A stretch of DNA of 64,000 nucleotides from assembly GCF_036088315.1 (NCBI RefSeq), contig NZ_CP107996.1, positions 4,423,501 to 4,487,500 on the forward strand, given 5' to 3'. Shown in pieces: positions 50,585-59,907 of the stretch. This DNA is from Streptomyces sp. NBC_00344. Lineage in GTDB: Bacteria > Actinomycetota > Actinomycetes > Streptomycetales > Streptomycetaceae. Positions within the stretch are counted from its first letter, which is position 1. The number at the start of each line of letters is the position of its first letter. The translations under genes were made by a program, and so were the position numbers. The notes beneath the pieces were generated by a model. That model made no database searches. It worked only from the letters and a program-made list of their open reading frames with translations, and was not told where the DNA came from.

Positions 50585-51121
50585 TCAGTGGTCGTCCACC
50601 GCCACGGACGGCGCATGGCCGTTCCAGGTACAGAAGACGGACGCCGCCCGGTCCCCCTGAGTGAAGGTCACCCGGATCCATTCCGGCTGCTTCCAGACCT
50701 GGATCTGCCAGCCGTCCCCGGGCGATGCCGAGACCAGCTCCGCCGACCTCGTGCCGAGGTCGAAGACGACCCGGCCGCCGGAGAGCGTGTAGCTCCGCAC
50801 ATCCCCCGACCAGGCGGACGCGGGAGCCGGCGCCGATGCGGACGGTGACGAGTGCGGCTTCGCCGACCGGGAGGGCTTCGGGGTGGTGGTTGTCGCGCCT
50901 GCACGGCCCGGCCCCTCGTCGGGGGACGGGGACGGCGACCGGGTCACATCCGGCCGCTGGGTCGAGGACGACAGCAACTCCGGGCTGCCCGCGACCGGAA
51001 GCGCCCGAGGCGGGTCGTAAGCGGTGCCCGCCATCACCGAGTGCACCCCCCACCAGGTGAGCGTGACCGCCGCGCCGGTGGTGAGCGACCACGCCAGGGC
51101 CTGTGCCAGTCGCCGTACCAT
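50585..51121 (-). CDS. Single-span secreted-domain protein of unknown function
   Basis: A 178-residue protein with an N-terminal membrane segment (about residues 4-22) and a Ser/Pro/Thr-rich linker. A small extracellular beta-rich domain follows (TLSGGRVVFDLGTRSAELVSASPGDGWQIQVWKQPEWIRVTFTQGDRAASVFCTWNGHAPSVAV). I do not recognise it. It is divergent from the two-component genes across about 87 bp and may be the sensed or controlled partner of that system. ATG at 51121 is likely but its ribosome site is weak. Confidence 0.7.
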   Translation of the reverse strand: MVRRLAQALAWSLTTGAAVTLTWWGVHSVMAGTAYDPPRALPVAGSPELLSSSTQRPDVTRSPSPSPDEGPGRAGATTTTPKPSRSAKPHSSPSASAPAPASAWSGDVRSYTLSGGRVVFDLGTRSAELVSASPGDGWQIQVWKQPEWIRVTFTQGDRAASVFCTWNGHAPSVAVDDH

Positions 51122-51208
51122 CGCGCCATAGTGCACCACCTGCCCCAGCCGTGTCGCCACCCGCAGAAGGATCCCCCGAGGACCCCCGAATGGCGTACGG
51201 TGCCGCCC

Positions 51209-51898
51209 ATGGCAAGTGTGCTCGTGGTCGAGGACGACCAGTTCGTACGCTCCGCCCTCATCCGGCACCTGACCGAGGCCTCCCACACCGTACGGAGCGT
51301 CGGCACGGCCCTGGAGGCGCTGCGTGAGGTGGCCCATTTCGGCTTCGACCTGGTCATTCTCGATCTGGGGCTGCCGGACCTCGACGGGGCCGAGGCGCTC
51401 AAGATGCTGCGCGGCATCACCGACGTCCCAGTGATCATCGCCACTGCACGGGACGACGAGGCGGGAATCGTACGGCTGTTGAACGACGGCGCCGACGACT
51501 ACCTGGTCAAGCCCTTCTCGGTGGAGCATCTGTCCGCCCGGATGGCAGCCGTACTGCGCCGCTCGCGCGCCAGGGCGGGCGCCGAACCGCCCTCGCGGCT
51601 GATCAGGGTGGGCGGCCTCTCGGTCGACCCGCTGCGCCGGCAGGCGGAGCTGGACGGGATCCAACTCGACCTCACCCGCAGAGAGTTCGACCTGCTGACC
51701 TTCCTCGCGGGGCGCCCTGGCGTGGTCGTGGCACGCAAGGAACTGCTCGCCGAGGTGTGGCAGCAGTCGTACGGCGACGACCAGACCATCGACGTGCATC
51801 TGTCCTGGCTGCGCCGGAAACTGGGCGAGACCGCGGCCAAACCCCGCTATCTGCACACCCTCCGGGGCGTCGGAGTGAAACTGGAACCGCCCCGATGA
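51209..51898 (+). CDS. OmpR-family response regulator
   Basis: A 229-residue regulator. The receiver domain has VVEDD (D9/D10), the phosphorylatable aspartate in LVILDLGLPDLDG, and the lysine in LVKPFS. A winged-helix domain follows with LTRREFDLLTFLAGRPGVVVARKELLAEVWQQ and VDVHLSWLRRKLGE-like DNA-binding sequence. Its stop overlaps the kinase start by four bases. The regulon is unknown, but the membrane protein to its left and the chitinase to its right are candidates. Confidence 0.92.
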   Translation: MASVLVVEDDQFVRSALIRHLTEASHTVRSVGTALEALREVAHFGFDLVILDLGLPDLDGAEALKMLRGITDVPVIIATARDDEAGIVRLLNDGADDYLVKPFSVEHLSARMAAVLRRSRARAGAEPPSRLIRVGGLSVDPLRRQAELDGIQLDLTRREFDLLTFLAGRPGVVVARKELLAEVWQQSYGDDQTIDVHLSWLRRKLGETAAKPRYLHTLRGVGVKLEPPR

Positions 51899-53286
51899 GG
51901 TGGGCCCTGGTCCGGGTGTCCCTGGCCGTCACCGCGATGGTCGTGGTGGCCTTCGCCGTGCCGCTGGGCCTGGTCATCAGGGAGATGGCCAGCGACCGCG
52001 CCTTCTCCGACGCCGAGCGGAACGCGGCGGCGATCGGCCCCACCCTCTCCATCACCGCCGACCGCCTGGCGCTGGAGAAGGCCGTCGCCTCCACCCCGGC
52101 CGGCGCCGCGAACCGGATGGCGGTGCATGTGCCGGCGGCCGGCGAACCGCGCAGCCGGGCCATCGAGATCGGGAAACGGCGGGCGAGCCGCAAGGACATC
52201 GAGGCGGCCCGCAGACAGGCCGTGATCACCGACGTGCCCGGCGGCTCAGCGCTGCTCCAGCCGACCGCCCTCTCCACCGGCAAGATCGCGGTGGTGGAGG
52301 TGTACGTCCCGGAGAACGAGGTCTCCAACGGGGTGGGCACCGCATGGCTGGTGCTCGCAGGCGTCGGGGCCGCACTGATCGTCGGCTCGGTGGCGGTGGC
52401 CGACCGGCTCGGCGTGCGTATGGTCCGCCCGGCGCAACGGCTCGCACGGGCCGCACACGATCTGGGCGAGGGCAGGCTCTCGGTCCGGGTTCCCGAGGAG
52501 GGGCCGCCCGAACTGCGGTCGGCCGCCTCCGCGTTCAACTCCATGGCCGACCAGGTCGTCCAGCTCCTCGACAACGAGCGCGAGCTGGCGGCCGACCTGT
52601 CCCACCGGTTGCGTACCCCGCTCACCGTGCTCCGGCTCAACGCGGCATCCCTCGGGGACAGCCCGGCGGCCGAACAGACCCGTGCCGCAGTCGAGAAGCT
52701 GGAGCGTGAGGTCGACACCATCATCCGCACCGCGCGCGAGCAGCGCCCGCAGACCCAGGGCGGACAGGGCGGCGCCGGCTGCGACGCTTCCGACGTCATC
52801 CATGAGCGGATGTCCTTCTGGTCGGCGCTCGCCGAGGACGAGGGCCGGGAGGTGCGGCTCGCCGGCATCGACCGGCCGGTACGCATCCCGGTGGTCCGGG
52901 CCGAACTGGCGGCGGCTCTCGACGCGTTGCTCGGCAACGTGTTCCGGCACACCCCCGAGGGCACTCCCTTCGCGGTCGACGTGCACAACGCGGACGACGC
53001 CGTCATCGTGCTGGTCTCCGACGCGGGCGGCGGTATCGCCGACCCGGCCGCCGCACTGGCACGCGGTAACAGCGGCGAGCGGGCGGGCTCCACCGGACTC
53101 GGCCTGGACATCGTGCGCCGGGTCGCCGAGTCGACCGGCGGCGACGTCCGCATCGGCCGCTCGGTCCTCGGCGGCACCGAGGTCCGTATCTGGATCGCGC
53201 TGGACGGCGGCCGTACGGCGCAGGGGCGCGGGCACCGGGTGCGCAGCCGACGGCGCACCGCGCTGCGCCGGCCGACATCCGTCTGA
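51895..53286 (+). CDS. Sensor histidine kinase, partner of the response regulator
   Basis: A 463-residue kinase. There are two membrane segments (about 6-29 and 150-169) with a small extracellular sensor of about 120 residues between them. A HAMP domain follows (VRPAQRLARAAHDLGEGRLSVRVPEEGPPELRSAASAFNSMAD). The H box is LAADLSHRLRTPLTVLRL, with the phosphorylated histidine. N box ALLGNVFRHTP and G boxes DAGGGI and STGLGLDIV complete the kinase. The start overlaps the regulator stop (ATGA). The signal is unknown. Confidence 0.92.
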   Translation: MRWALVRVSLAVTAMVVVAFAVPLGLVIREMASDRAFSDAERNAAAIGPTLSITADRLALEKAVASTPAGAANRMAVHVPAAGEPRSRAIEIGKRRASRKDIEAARRQAVITDVPGGSALLQPTALSTGKIAVVEVYVPENEVSNGVGTAWLVLAGVGAALIVGSVAVADRLGVRMVRPAQRLARAAHDLGEGRLSVRVPEEGPPELRSAASAFNSMADQVVQLLDNERELAADLSHRLRTPLTVLRLNAASLGDSPAAEQTRAAVEKLEREVDTIIRTAREQRPQTQGGQGGAGCDASDVIHERMSFWSALAEDEGREVRLAGIDRPVRIPVVRAELAAALDALLGNVFRHTPEGTPFAVDVHNADDAVIVLVSDAGGGIADPAAALARGNSGERAGSTGLGLDIVRRVAESTGGDVRIGRSVLGGTEVRIWIALDGGRTAQGRGHRVRSRRRTALRRPTSV

Positions 53287-53411
53287 GGCGACGCCCGGCA
53301 CCGGTCCGAGGTGACGCCCGCATCCGTCCGCTACGGCAGTCGAAACCCGCCTGACGCACCGCCCGGCGCGATCGCCGAACGGTCTGTTTCAGCTACCACC
53401 CGGGCACAGGG

Positions 53412-53423
53412 TGGTCTGAACCT
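53412..53423 (+). promoter_or_regulatory. Weak dre-like site before second chitinase
   Basis: TGGTCTGAACCT matches the dre consensus at 9 of 12 positions and lies 135 bp before the start. It is weaker than the other two sites. The 270-bp gap after the kinase gene holds no gene. Confidence 0.4.
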
Positions 53424-53557
53424 TTAAACGTCCCCTTTGCCTTCCTTAAGCCCGCCCTAAGAACTCCGACTGCCGTCCTGAACTGGTCATTTGTCCGTTT
53501 CCGAGTCGCTAGCGTGCTCCACACCCCCCACTTCCGTAACGCAGAGGCAGGCACGCG

Positions 53558-55021
53558 ATGAGTACGACGACGCACCGGCGCAAGGTGAGTGGCAGGACGA
53601 AGGTCATGGGCGCGGTCATTGCCGCGGCGGTCGCCGGCGGCGGAGCGTTCGCACTGACCGGCACCGCGCAGGCCGCGTCCATCGGCGCCGCCTACACCAA
53701 GACCTCGGACTGGAACGGCGGTTACACCGGCCAGTACGTCGTGACCAATGACGCCGGCAAGGCGCTCAAGGACTGGACGCTGGAGTTCGACCTGCCCGAA
53801 GGGACCAGGCTGAGCTCGCTCTGGAACGCCTCTTCCACAGTGGACGGCCGGCACGTCACCGTGAAGCCGGCGAGCTGGGACAAGGAAGGCATCGCCGCGG
53901 GCAAGTCCGTCACCATCGGCTTCGTCACCGCGGCGAGCGGCAAGGCGGGCGACCCGACCGGCTGTGTCATCGACGGCACCAAGTGCTCGGTCGACGCCGG
54001 AGGCACCCCCGAGCCGAGCGGCCGCCCCACCGGCACGCCCAAGCCGACGGCCACTCCCTCGGCCCCCGCGACGCCGCCCCCGACACCCACCCCCACGGGC
54101 ACCACGGGCACGGGCAGCGGCACCGCGAAGGGCGCGGGCTTCGCCCCGTACATCGACACCTCGCTCTACCCCGCGTACGACCTGCTCGACACGGCCGGCA
54201 AGACCGGAGTGAAGGAGTTCAACCTGGCCTTCGTCACCTCCGGCGGCAGCTGTGCCCCGCTGTGGGGGGGCGTCACCGCCCTCGGTGACGACAAGGTCGC
54301 CTCCCAGATCGGTGACCTGCGAGCCAAGGGCGGAGACGTCCGGGTCTCCTTCGGTGGAGCATCCGGCACCGAACTCGGTATCGCCTGCAAGTCCGCCGGC
54401 GACCTGGCCGCGGCGTACGGCAAGGTCATCGACACCTACAAGATCACCAAGGTCGACTTCGACATCGAGGGCAGTGCGCTCCCCGACACCGCGTCCAACA
54501 CCCGCCGCGCCCAGGCCATCGCCCAGCTCCAGAAGTCCCACCCGGGCCTCGACGTCTCGTACACCCTGCCGGTCATGCCCGAGGGCCTGACGCAGCCGGG
54601 TGTGGACCTGATCGCCGACGCGAAGAAGAACGGCGTCGGGATCTCCGCGGTCAACATCATGGCGATGGACTACGGGGCGTCCTACAGCGGCGACATGGGC
54701 GGCTACGCGATCCAGGCGGCGACCGCCACCCAGGCCCAGATCAAGGGTGTGCTCGGGCTGTCCGACGCGGACGCCTGGAAGACGGTCGCGGTCACCCCGA
54801 TGATCGGTGTCAACGACGTCAACACCGAGATCTTCAAGGTCGACGACGCCAAGCAGTTGGCGGACTTCGCCAGGTCGAAGGGCCTGGGCCGGCTGGCCAT
54901 GTGGTCCGGGGCCCGGGACAAGGCCTGCCCCGGCGGTCCCAAGAACTCCGCGGACGCGACCTGCTCGTCGATCGACCAGGACGCGCTCGCCTTCACGAAG
55001 GCGTTCGGCGCGAACAGCTGA
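53558..55021 (+). CDS. Secreted GH18 chitinase with N-terminal CBM2
   Basis: A 487-residue secreted chitinase. A signal peptide (1-40) precedes a CBM2 carbohydrate-binding module (about 41-146, with WNGGYTGQYVVTND and conserved disulfide cysteines C136 and C143). A Pro/Thr linker (150-190) follows. The GH18 domain has FGGASGTELG and the catalytic VDFDIEG (299-305), with E304 as proton donor. This architecture is the ChiC-like Streptomyces type. GH18 hydrolysis and chitin binding by CBM2 are known for the family. A terminator follows the stop. Confidence 0.93.
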   Translation: MSTTTHRRKVSGRTKVMGAVIAAAVAGGGAFALTGTAQAASIGAAYTKTSDWNGGYTGQYVVTNDAGKALKDWTLEFDLPEGTRLSSLWNASSTVDGRHVTVKPASWDKEGIAAGKSVTIGFVTAASGKAGDPTGCVIDGTKCSVDAGGTPEPSGRPTGTPKPTATPSAPATPPPTPTPTGTTGTGSGTAKGAGFAPYIDTSLYPAYDLLDTAGKTGVKEFNLAFVTSGGSCAPLWGGVTALGDDKVASQIGDLRAKGGDVRVSFGGASGTELGIACKSAGDLAAAYGKVIDTYKITKVDFDIEGSALPDTASNTRRAQAIAQLQKSHPGLDVSYTLPVMPEGLTQPGVDLIADAKKNGVGISAVNIMAMDYGASYSGDMGGYAIQAATATQAQIKGVLGLSDADAWKTVAVTPMIGVNDVNTEIFKVDDAKQLADFARSKGLGRLAMWSGARDKACPGGPKNSADATCSSIDQDALAFTKAFGANS

Positions 55022-55038
55022 CGCCTTCCGCCCCCACC

Positions 55039-55086
55039 GCGTACGCCCCGGCCGGCTCCCACCCCCCACCCGGTCGGGGCGTACGC
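55039..55086. terminator. Bidirectional terminator after chitinase
   Basis: GCGTACGCCCCG at 55039-55050 pairs exactly with CGGGGCGTACGC at 55075-55086. It lies between the converging chitinase and TetR genes. Confidence 0.8.
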
Positions 55087-55104
55087 CTGTGCGGTCGGAA
55101 GGCG

Positions 55105-55710
55105 TTACCGCACGCCCGGGTGGGACGGCAGGGCGAGCCGCTGCGCCGCGCGTACGACGCAGGCGCGGCGCCGGGCGAGTTCGGCCGGAGCGCCGGCGTC
55201 GGTGCCGGTGAGCATCCGGGCGACCTGAGGCACGGAGAACCACCATGCGGCCAGCGCGATGATCATGAACACCAGATCGGCCGGGTCCAGGTCGTCGGTG
55301 AGGTCACCGGCGCGCTGCGCGGCCGAGACCGCCCGCACCTTCTCCTGGTAGTGCGCGGTGCGGTTCACCTCGTCGGCCACCCGGCCACCCGCCAGACCCT
55401 CCCACTGCAGCAGCCGGGCCAGCTCGGGATGGGCCGCGTGGTAGTCGAAGGTGAGCCCGGCGAACTCCCCGATGTCCTGAAGGCCCGCGGCGGGCGGCTT
55501 CGCGGATGCGGCGAGCTTCTCCAGCTCGTCGCGGAGCACCGTCCCGAACAGGGACTGCTTGTCGCCGAAGTACTTGTAGAGACGCTCCTTGTTGATCCCG
55601 GCGCGCTCCGCGATGCGGGCCATCGTCGTGCCGTCCGGGCCGTGCGCGGCGAACTCGACCGTCGCCGCTTCCTTGAGCCGTCGCCGCGTCCCCTCGGTGT
55701 CCCAAGCCAT
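55105..55710 (-). CDS. TetR-family repressor with own operator
   Basis: A 201-residue TetR-type regulator. The helix-turn-helix is ATVEFAAHGPDGTTMARIAERAGINKERLYKYFGDKQSLFGTVL. The ligand domain is C-terminal and has the family's helix set. No efflux gene is adjacent and the target is unknown. A 20-bp near-perfect palindrome lies just upstream of its start, consistent with self-repression. The ATG at 55710 is natural. Confidence 0.92.
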   Translation of the reverse strand: MAWDTEGTRRRLKEAATVEFAAHGPDGTTMARIAERAGINKERLYKYFGDKQSLFGTVLRDELEKLAASAKPPAAGLQDIGEFAGLTFDYHAAHPELARLLQWEGLAGGRVADEVNRTAHYQEKVRAVSAAQRAGDLTDDLDPADLVFMIIALAAWWFSVPQVARMLTGTDAGAPAELARRRACVVRAAQRLALPSHPGVR

Positions 55711-55730
55711 GAGCCCACCCTAATCCAGCC

Positions 55731-55750
55731 CAACGGCAACGTTGCGGTTG
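55731..55750 (-). promoter_or_regulatory. TetR operator palindrome
   Basis: CAACGGCAACGTTGCGGTTG is a palindrome with nine of ten arm positions paired and a perfect GCAACGTTGC core. It lies 20 bp before the TetR gene start, as expected for an autorepression site. Confidence 0.75.
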
Positions 55751-56340
55751 CGGCCGCCTGCGCCCGGCTGCCGGATCCCGGGAGGTACGGAGGCGGTCTC
55801 CCCGGCCGTACACCCGGCGGCTTACGGCGGCTTACGGCGGCCGGGTCGTGCCAGGGCCGAACTCCACTTCCGGAACCCGGGGTTCGGGGAAAAAACACGG
55901 AGGGCGCCCGGGGGCGCGCCGCGGCGCGTTTCCCCGTTCACCTTCCGGCGATCGGACGGAAATGGCGGTGTGATCGTGACCCTTTCCGGACGCATGGATT
56001 CCGATTCTCCATAGGTGTGGCTCTGACCTGGGGAAATGTGCCCTTGGGCGGAACTGCGTGCGGTCGCATGCGAGTCCGGGCAAGAGGGCGGACGGACACA
56101 TTCGCATGACTTGCCGGACACGCTCGGGCAACGGAAGCGTCTTCAACTCTTGACACCCACCCCTCCGAGGAAGCAACCTTCCGGCATCGGCGCATGGGAG
56201 CGCTCCCACATCGCACGGCGAAATCGCGTGCGGCGGCACTGCCCGTGCCTCCCCCCTTGCACCTCCTGGCACCCGCACTCACCAGCGCGAATGCCGCGCA
56301 GTCAGAACGCCAGTCCCACCCTGGAACAAGGAGTAGTGGA
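55751..56340. other. Long leader/promoter region of cebE
   Basis: About 590 bp with no convincing gene. It holds the CebR box at 56195 and the cebE ribosome site AAGGAG at 56326. Upstream of about 56000 the bases are GC-rich without further recognised sites. Confidence 0.5.
56195..56208 (+). promoter_or_regulatory. CebR box upstream of cebE
   Basis: TGGGAGCGCTCCCA is a perfect 14-bp palindrome identical to the CebR operator known from Streptomyces cellobiose genes. It lies 132 bp before cebE. Confidence 0.9.
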
Positions 56341-57666
56341 ATGCGTATCACCCGCACCGTCGGCGGCCGAAGCCGCAGAGCCGCGGTACTAGCCACCACG
56401 GGCCTCACGGCCACAGCCCTGCTGCTGGCCGGCTGCAGCGATTCGGATTCATCGGACACCGGCAAGTCCGAATCGAACGGGCCGATCACGCTGACCGTCT
56501 CGGACTTCGGGCAGTTCGGCTACAAGGAGGCCGGGCTCTTCGCGCAGTACCACAAGCTGCACCCGAAGATCACGGTCAAGGAGAACACCACCGCCGACGA
56601 GAAGGTCTACTACCCCAAGCTGCTCCAGCAGCTGAACTCCAACAGCGGTCTGTCCGACGTCCAGGGCGTCGAAGTCGGCCGGATCAAGGAGGTCGTCGAC
56701 ACCAAGGCGAACCAGTTCGCCGACCTCAGCAAGGTGATCAACGTCGGCGACTGGGTGTCCTGGAAGGAGAAGCAGGCCACCACACCGGGCGGTCAGGTGA
56801 TCGGCGCGGGTACCGACATCGGCCCCATGTCTCTCTGCTACAACACCGACCTCTTCAAGAAGGCCGGCCTGCCGACCGACCGCGACAAGGTGGCCAAGCT
56901 GGTCGAGGGGGGCTGGAGCGACTACCTCGCGCTCGGCGAGAAGTACAAGAAGAGCGCGCCCGCCAAGACCTACTTCATGGACTCGGCCAGCGCGATGTTC
57001 AACGCCGTGGTGAGCTCGAACGCCCAGCAGTACTACGACGCGAGCGGCAAGCCGATCTACAAGACCAGCTCCAGCGTCAAGGACGGCTGGGACCTGGCGG
57101 CCCAGGCGGCGACCAAGGGCCTTTCCCAGGGCCTCGCCGAGTTCAACCCCCCGTGGGTCAACGCACTGCGCAAGGGCACCGTCGCGACCGTCCCCTGCCC
57201 CGCCTGGATGGCCGGTCAGATCTCGACCAATGCCGGTGTCGCCAACAAGGGCAAGTGGGACATCACCACGGCGCCCGGTTCGTCGTCGGCCAACTGGGGC
57301 GGTTCGTTCCTGGCCGTGCCCAAGAGCGGCAAGCACGTCGCCGAGGCCAGCGCGCTCGTGAAGTGGCTGACCGCCCCCCAGCAGCAGGCCGCGGTGTTCA
57401 AGGCGATCGGCTCCTTCCCGTCCAACAAGGGCGCCTACACCCTTCCCGACGTGCAGAACGCCAAGCTGCCGTACTTCAATGACGCGCCGATCGGCAAGAT
57501 CTACGCACAGGAGGCCACGACCATCCCGGAGACGGTGCTCGGCCCGAAGGACGGCGTGATCAAGGACACCTTCTCCACCCAGATCAACAACATGGAGCAG
57601 CGGCACACCAGCTCCAAGGACGCCTGGGACGCGGCCATCTCGTCGATCGACAAGGCGGTCGGCTGA
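56341..57666 (+). CDS. cebE: CebE: cello-oligosaccharide-binding lipoprotein
   Basis: A 441-residue family 1 solute-binding protein. The lipobox is LLLAGC, giving a lipid-anchored cysteine. It has the MalE-like features ITLTVSDFGQFGYKEAGLFAQYHKLHPKITVKENTTADEKVYYPKLLQQL near the N-terminus and a Trp-rich ligand region. CebE binds cellobiose and cellotriose in known systems. AAGGAG lies in front of the ATG. It is first in an operon with cebF and cebG, separated from cebF by a large stem-loop that likely spares its message. Confidence 0.92.
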   Translation: MRITRTVGGRSRRAAVLATTGLTATALLLAGCSDSDSSDTGKSESNGPITLTVSDFGQFGYKEAGLFAQYHKLHPKITVKENTTADEKVYYPKLLQQLNSNSGLSDVQGVEVGRIKEVVDTKANQFADLSKVINVGDWVSWKEKQATTPGGQVIGAGTDIGPMSLCYNTDLFKKAGLPTDRDKVAKLVEGGWSDYLALGEKYKKSAPAKTYFMDSASAMFNAVVSSNAQQYYDASGKPIYKTSSSVKDGWDLAAQAATKGLSQGLAEFNPPWVNALRKGTVATVPCPAWMAGQISTNAGVANKGKWDITTAPGSSSANWGGSFLAVPKSGKHVAEASALVKWLTAPQQQAAVFKAIGSFPSNKGAYTLPDVQNAKLPYFNDAPIGKIYAQEATTIPETVLGPKDGVIKDTFSTQINNMEQRHTSSKDAWDAAISSIDKAVG

Positions 57667-57672
57667 CCAACA

Positions 57673-57706
57673 CCGGTGCGGGCGGCCGACGGGCCGCCCG
57701 CACCGG
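57673..57706 (+). terminator. Stable stem-loop between cebE and cebF
   Basis: A 15-bp perfect stem (CCGGTGCGGGCGGCC with its complement) closes a four-base GACG loop right after the cebE stop. Such hairpins partly stop or protect transcripts so that the binding protein is made in excess over its permeases. Confidence 0.85.
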
Positions 57707-57853
57707 CGCCGCCACCGGGGAGGCCCCGCCGTACTGGCCGGGTGCCCCTGGTCCGGTACCGCACATGGACCAGCGTTCCGACACCGCCACACCGGGCCGG
57801 ACCGGTCCGCTCATCGCGCCGGGTCGGCGCACCCCAGGGAAGGACTCCCGCCT

Positions 57854-58846
57854 GTGGCAACCTCGACCCCCACCCGGGACACTTACGGCCCGCCTGACCG
57901 CGGCTCCCAGCAGATCTCTGCCGCCCGGCAGAAGTGGCGGAGCCGGCTGTGGCGGTTCGACGACAAAGCATCGCCGTACGCGTACATCGCCCCGTTCTTC
58001 CTCGTCTTCGGGGCCTTCGGCCTCTACCCGCTGATCTACACCGGCTGGATCGCCCTGCACCGGGTGGAGATGACCGGTCTCGACCAGATGCAGTGGGTCG
58101 GCTGGGACAACTTCTCCAGGATCCTTCAGGACTCCGAGTTCTGGACGGCGGTCAGCAACACCTTCCTGATCGGCGTCATGTCGACGGTTCCGCAGCTGCT
58201 GGTCGCGCTTGGCCTGGCCCATCTGCTGAACTACAAGCTGCGGGCAAGTACCTTCTGGCGCACGATCATCCTCACCCCGTACGCCACCTCGGTGGCGTCG
58301 GCCGCGCTGGTCTTCGCCCTGGTGTTCCGGGCCGACGGCGGACTGTTGAACTGGGTCCTGCACTTCATCGGGCTGGGCCACACCAACTGGACCAACGGGC
58401 ACTGGACTTCGAAGATCGCCATCTCGATCATCGTGATCTGGCGCTGGACCGGCTACAACACCCTGATCTACCTGGCCGCCATGCAGGCCGTGCCGACGGA
58501 TCTGTACGAGGCCGCATCGATCGACGGGGCCTCGCGCTGGCAGCAGTTCCGCAAGGTGACCATCCCCTCGCTGCGGCCGACGATCCTCTTCACGATCGTC
58601 ATCTCGACCATCGGCTCCATGCAGCTGTTCGGCGAGCCGCTGCTGCTCGAGGGCGGCACCCTCGGAGCGACCGGCGGCAACGAGAACCAGTACGAGACGC
58701 TGAGTGTCTACCTCTACAACTACGGCTGGAATCTGGGGCATCTCGGTCCGGCCGCCGCAGTGGCCTGGGCCATGCTCGCCCTGCTGCTGATCATCGCGGC
58801 GATCAACTGGCTCATCGGCCGCTTCGTACGCAAGTCCGCGGCCTGA
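57854..58846 (+). CDS. cebF: CebF: ABC sugar permease
   Basis: A 330-residue MalF-type permease with six core membrane segments. The EAA loop is [30 protein letters not shown], and the hydrophobic start is [29 protein letters not shown]. It pairs with CebG to import cello-oligosaccharides with CebE; the ATPase MsiK is usually encoded elsewhere. The GTG at 57854 follows AAGGA by about 11 bases. A 187-bp spacer with a stem-loop separates it from cebE. Confidence 0.92.
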   Translation: MATSTPTRDTYGPPDRGSQQISAARQKWRSRLWRFDDKASPYAYIAPFFLVFGAFGLYPLIYTGWIALHRVEMTGLDQMQWVGWDNFSRILQDSEFWTAVSNTFLIGVMSTVPQLLVALGLAHLLNYKLRASTFWRTIILTPYATSVASAALVFALVFRADGGLLNWVLHFIGLGHTNWTNGHWTSKIAISIIVIWRWTGYNTLIYLAAMQAVPTDLYEAASIDGASRWQQFRKVTIPSLRPTILFTIVISTIGSMQLFGEPLLLEGGTLGATGGNENQYETLSVYLYNYGWNLGHLGPAAAVAWAMLALLLIIAAINWLIGRFVRKSAA

Positions 58847-58861
58847 CCGGGAGATATCCAT

Positions 58862-59779
58862 ATGACCATCACCAGCCCCACCCGCACCCGGGACTCCAGC
58901 GTCCGGCAGGCTGCCCACGGTGCCCCCCGTCGCCCCAGCCGGTTCAAGCCGGGCGCCGGACAGCAGATGAAGGCGGGCCCCTTCGCCTACATCGCCCTGC
59001 TCGTCGTCGGTATCGCGTCGGTCCTGCCGCTGTACTGGACCCTGGTCGCCGCGTCCCACACCCAGGACGAAGTACTCGACAGCACACCGCCGTTCCTGCC
59101 CGGCGGCCGGCTGATGCACAACCTCGACGCGGCCTGGGACCAGGCGCATCTCGGCAAGGCGATCGTCAACAGCATCGTCGTCTCCGGCTGCATCACGGCC
59201 GCGACGCTCTTCTTCTGCACCCTGGCCGGCTACGCCTTCGCCAAGATGCGGTTCCGGGGGCGCGGCGGACTGATGACCGCGGTCATCGCCACGCTGACCA
59301 TTCCGCCGCAGCTCAGCGTCGTGCCGTTGTTCATGATGATGTCCGACATCGGATGGGGCGGAAAGCTGGAGTCGGTGATCTTCCCGACGCTGGTGAGCGC
59401 GTTCGGCGTCTTCTTCATGCGCCAGTACCTGTCCGAGGCGCTGCCCTACGAACTCATCGAGGCCGCCAAGATCGACGGCGCGAACAACATCCGCGTCGTC
59501 CTCAGTATCGTGCTGCCGGTGGCCCGTCCCGCGATGATGGTGCTCGGGATGCTCACCTTCGTGCAGGCGTGGAACGATTTCTTCTGGCCCTATCTCGCTC
59601 TGAACCAGCAGAACCCCACGCTCCAGGTGGCCCTCGGCCAGCTGAGCGCCTCCTACACTCCCGACCAGAGCATCGTCATGGCCGGCGCGCTGATCAGCAC
59701 GCTGCCCCTGCTCGTGGTGTTCGTGATCTTCGGCAAGCGGATCGTCGGGGGCATCATGTCGGGAGCCGTCAAGGGGTGA
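58862..59779 (+). CDS. cebG: CebG: ABC sugar permease
   Basis: A 305-residue MalG-type permease. The EAA loop is [39 protein letters not shown], and [18 protein letters not shown] follows the first helix. It begins 15 bp after cebF. A 12-bp stem-loop follows it. The missing ATPase is typical, since Streptomyces ceb and other sugar systems share MsiK. Confidence 0.92.
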   Translation: MTITSPTRTRDSSVRQAAHGAPRRPSRFKPGAGQQMKAGPFAYIALLVVGIASVLPLYWTLVAASHTQDEVLDSTPPFLPGGRLMHNLDAAWDQAHLGKAIVNSIVVSGCITAATLFFCTLAGYAFAKMRFRGRGGLMTAVIATLTIPPQLSVVPLFMMMSDIGWGGKLESVIFPTLVSAFGVFFMRQYLSEALPYELIEAAKIDGANNIRVVLSIVLPVARPAMMVLGMLTFVQAWNDFFWPYLALNQQNPTLQVALGQLSASYTPDQSIVMAGALISTLPLLVVFVIFGKRIVGGIMSGAVKG

Positions 59780-59810
59780 CACCCCGTCACCCGGTTGTGC
59801 CCGGACGCCT

Positions 59811-59842
59811 CGTACGGCCTGTCCCCGACCACAGGCCGTACG
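59811..59842 (+). terminator. Hairpin between cebG and bglC
   Basis: CGTACGGCCTGT pairs with ACAGGCCGTACG (12 bases) around an eight-base loop, suggesting that bglC has its own promoter. Confidence 0.7.
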
Positions 59843-59892
59843 GGCACCGGAGTACGAGTCCACCTTTGCCCCTGCCCTTATTCGTCCACCCC

Positions 59893-59906
59893 TGGGAGCG
59901 CTCCCG
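59893..59906 (+). promoter_or_regulatory. CebR box directly at bglC ribosome site
   Basis: TGGGAGCGCTCCCG matches the CebR operator at 13 of 14 positions and ends one base before the bglC ATG. The GGGAG in it also serves as the only visible ribosome site, so operator and translation signal coincide. Confidence 0.85.
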
Positions 59907-59907
59907 C

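Noticed and set aside
57584..59863. A 759-codon minus-strand frame opposite cebF/cebG
   Set aside because: Its Asp/Glu/His/Arg-rich low-complexity product is the typical antisense shadow of GC-rich genes, with no domain features.
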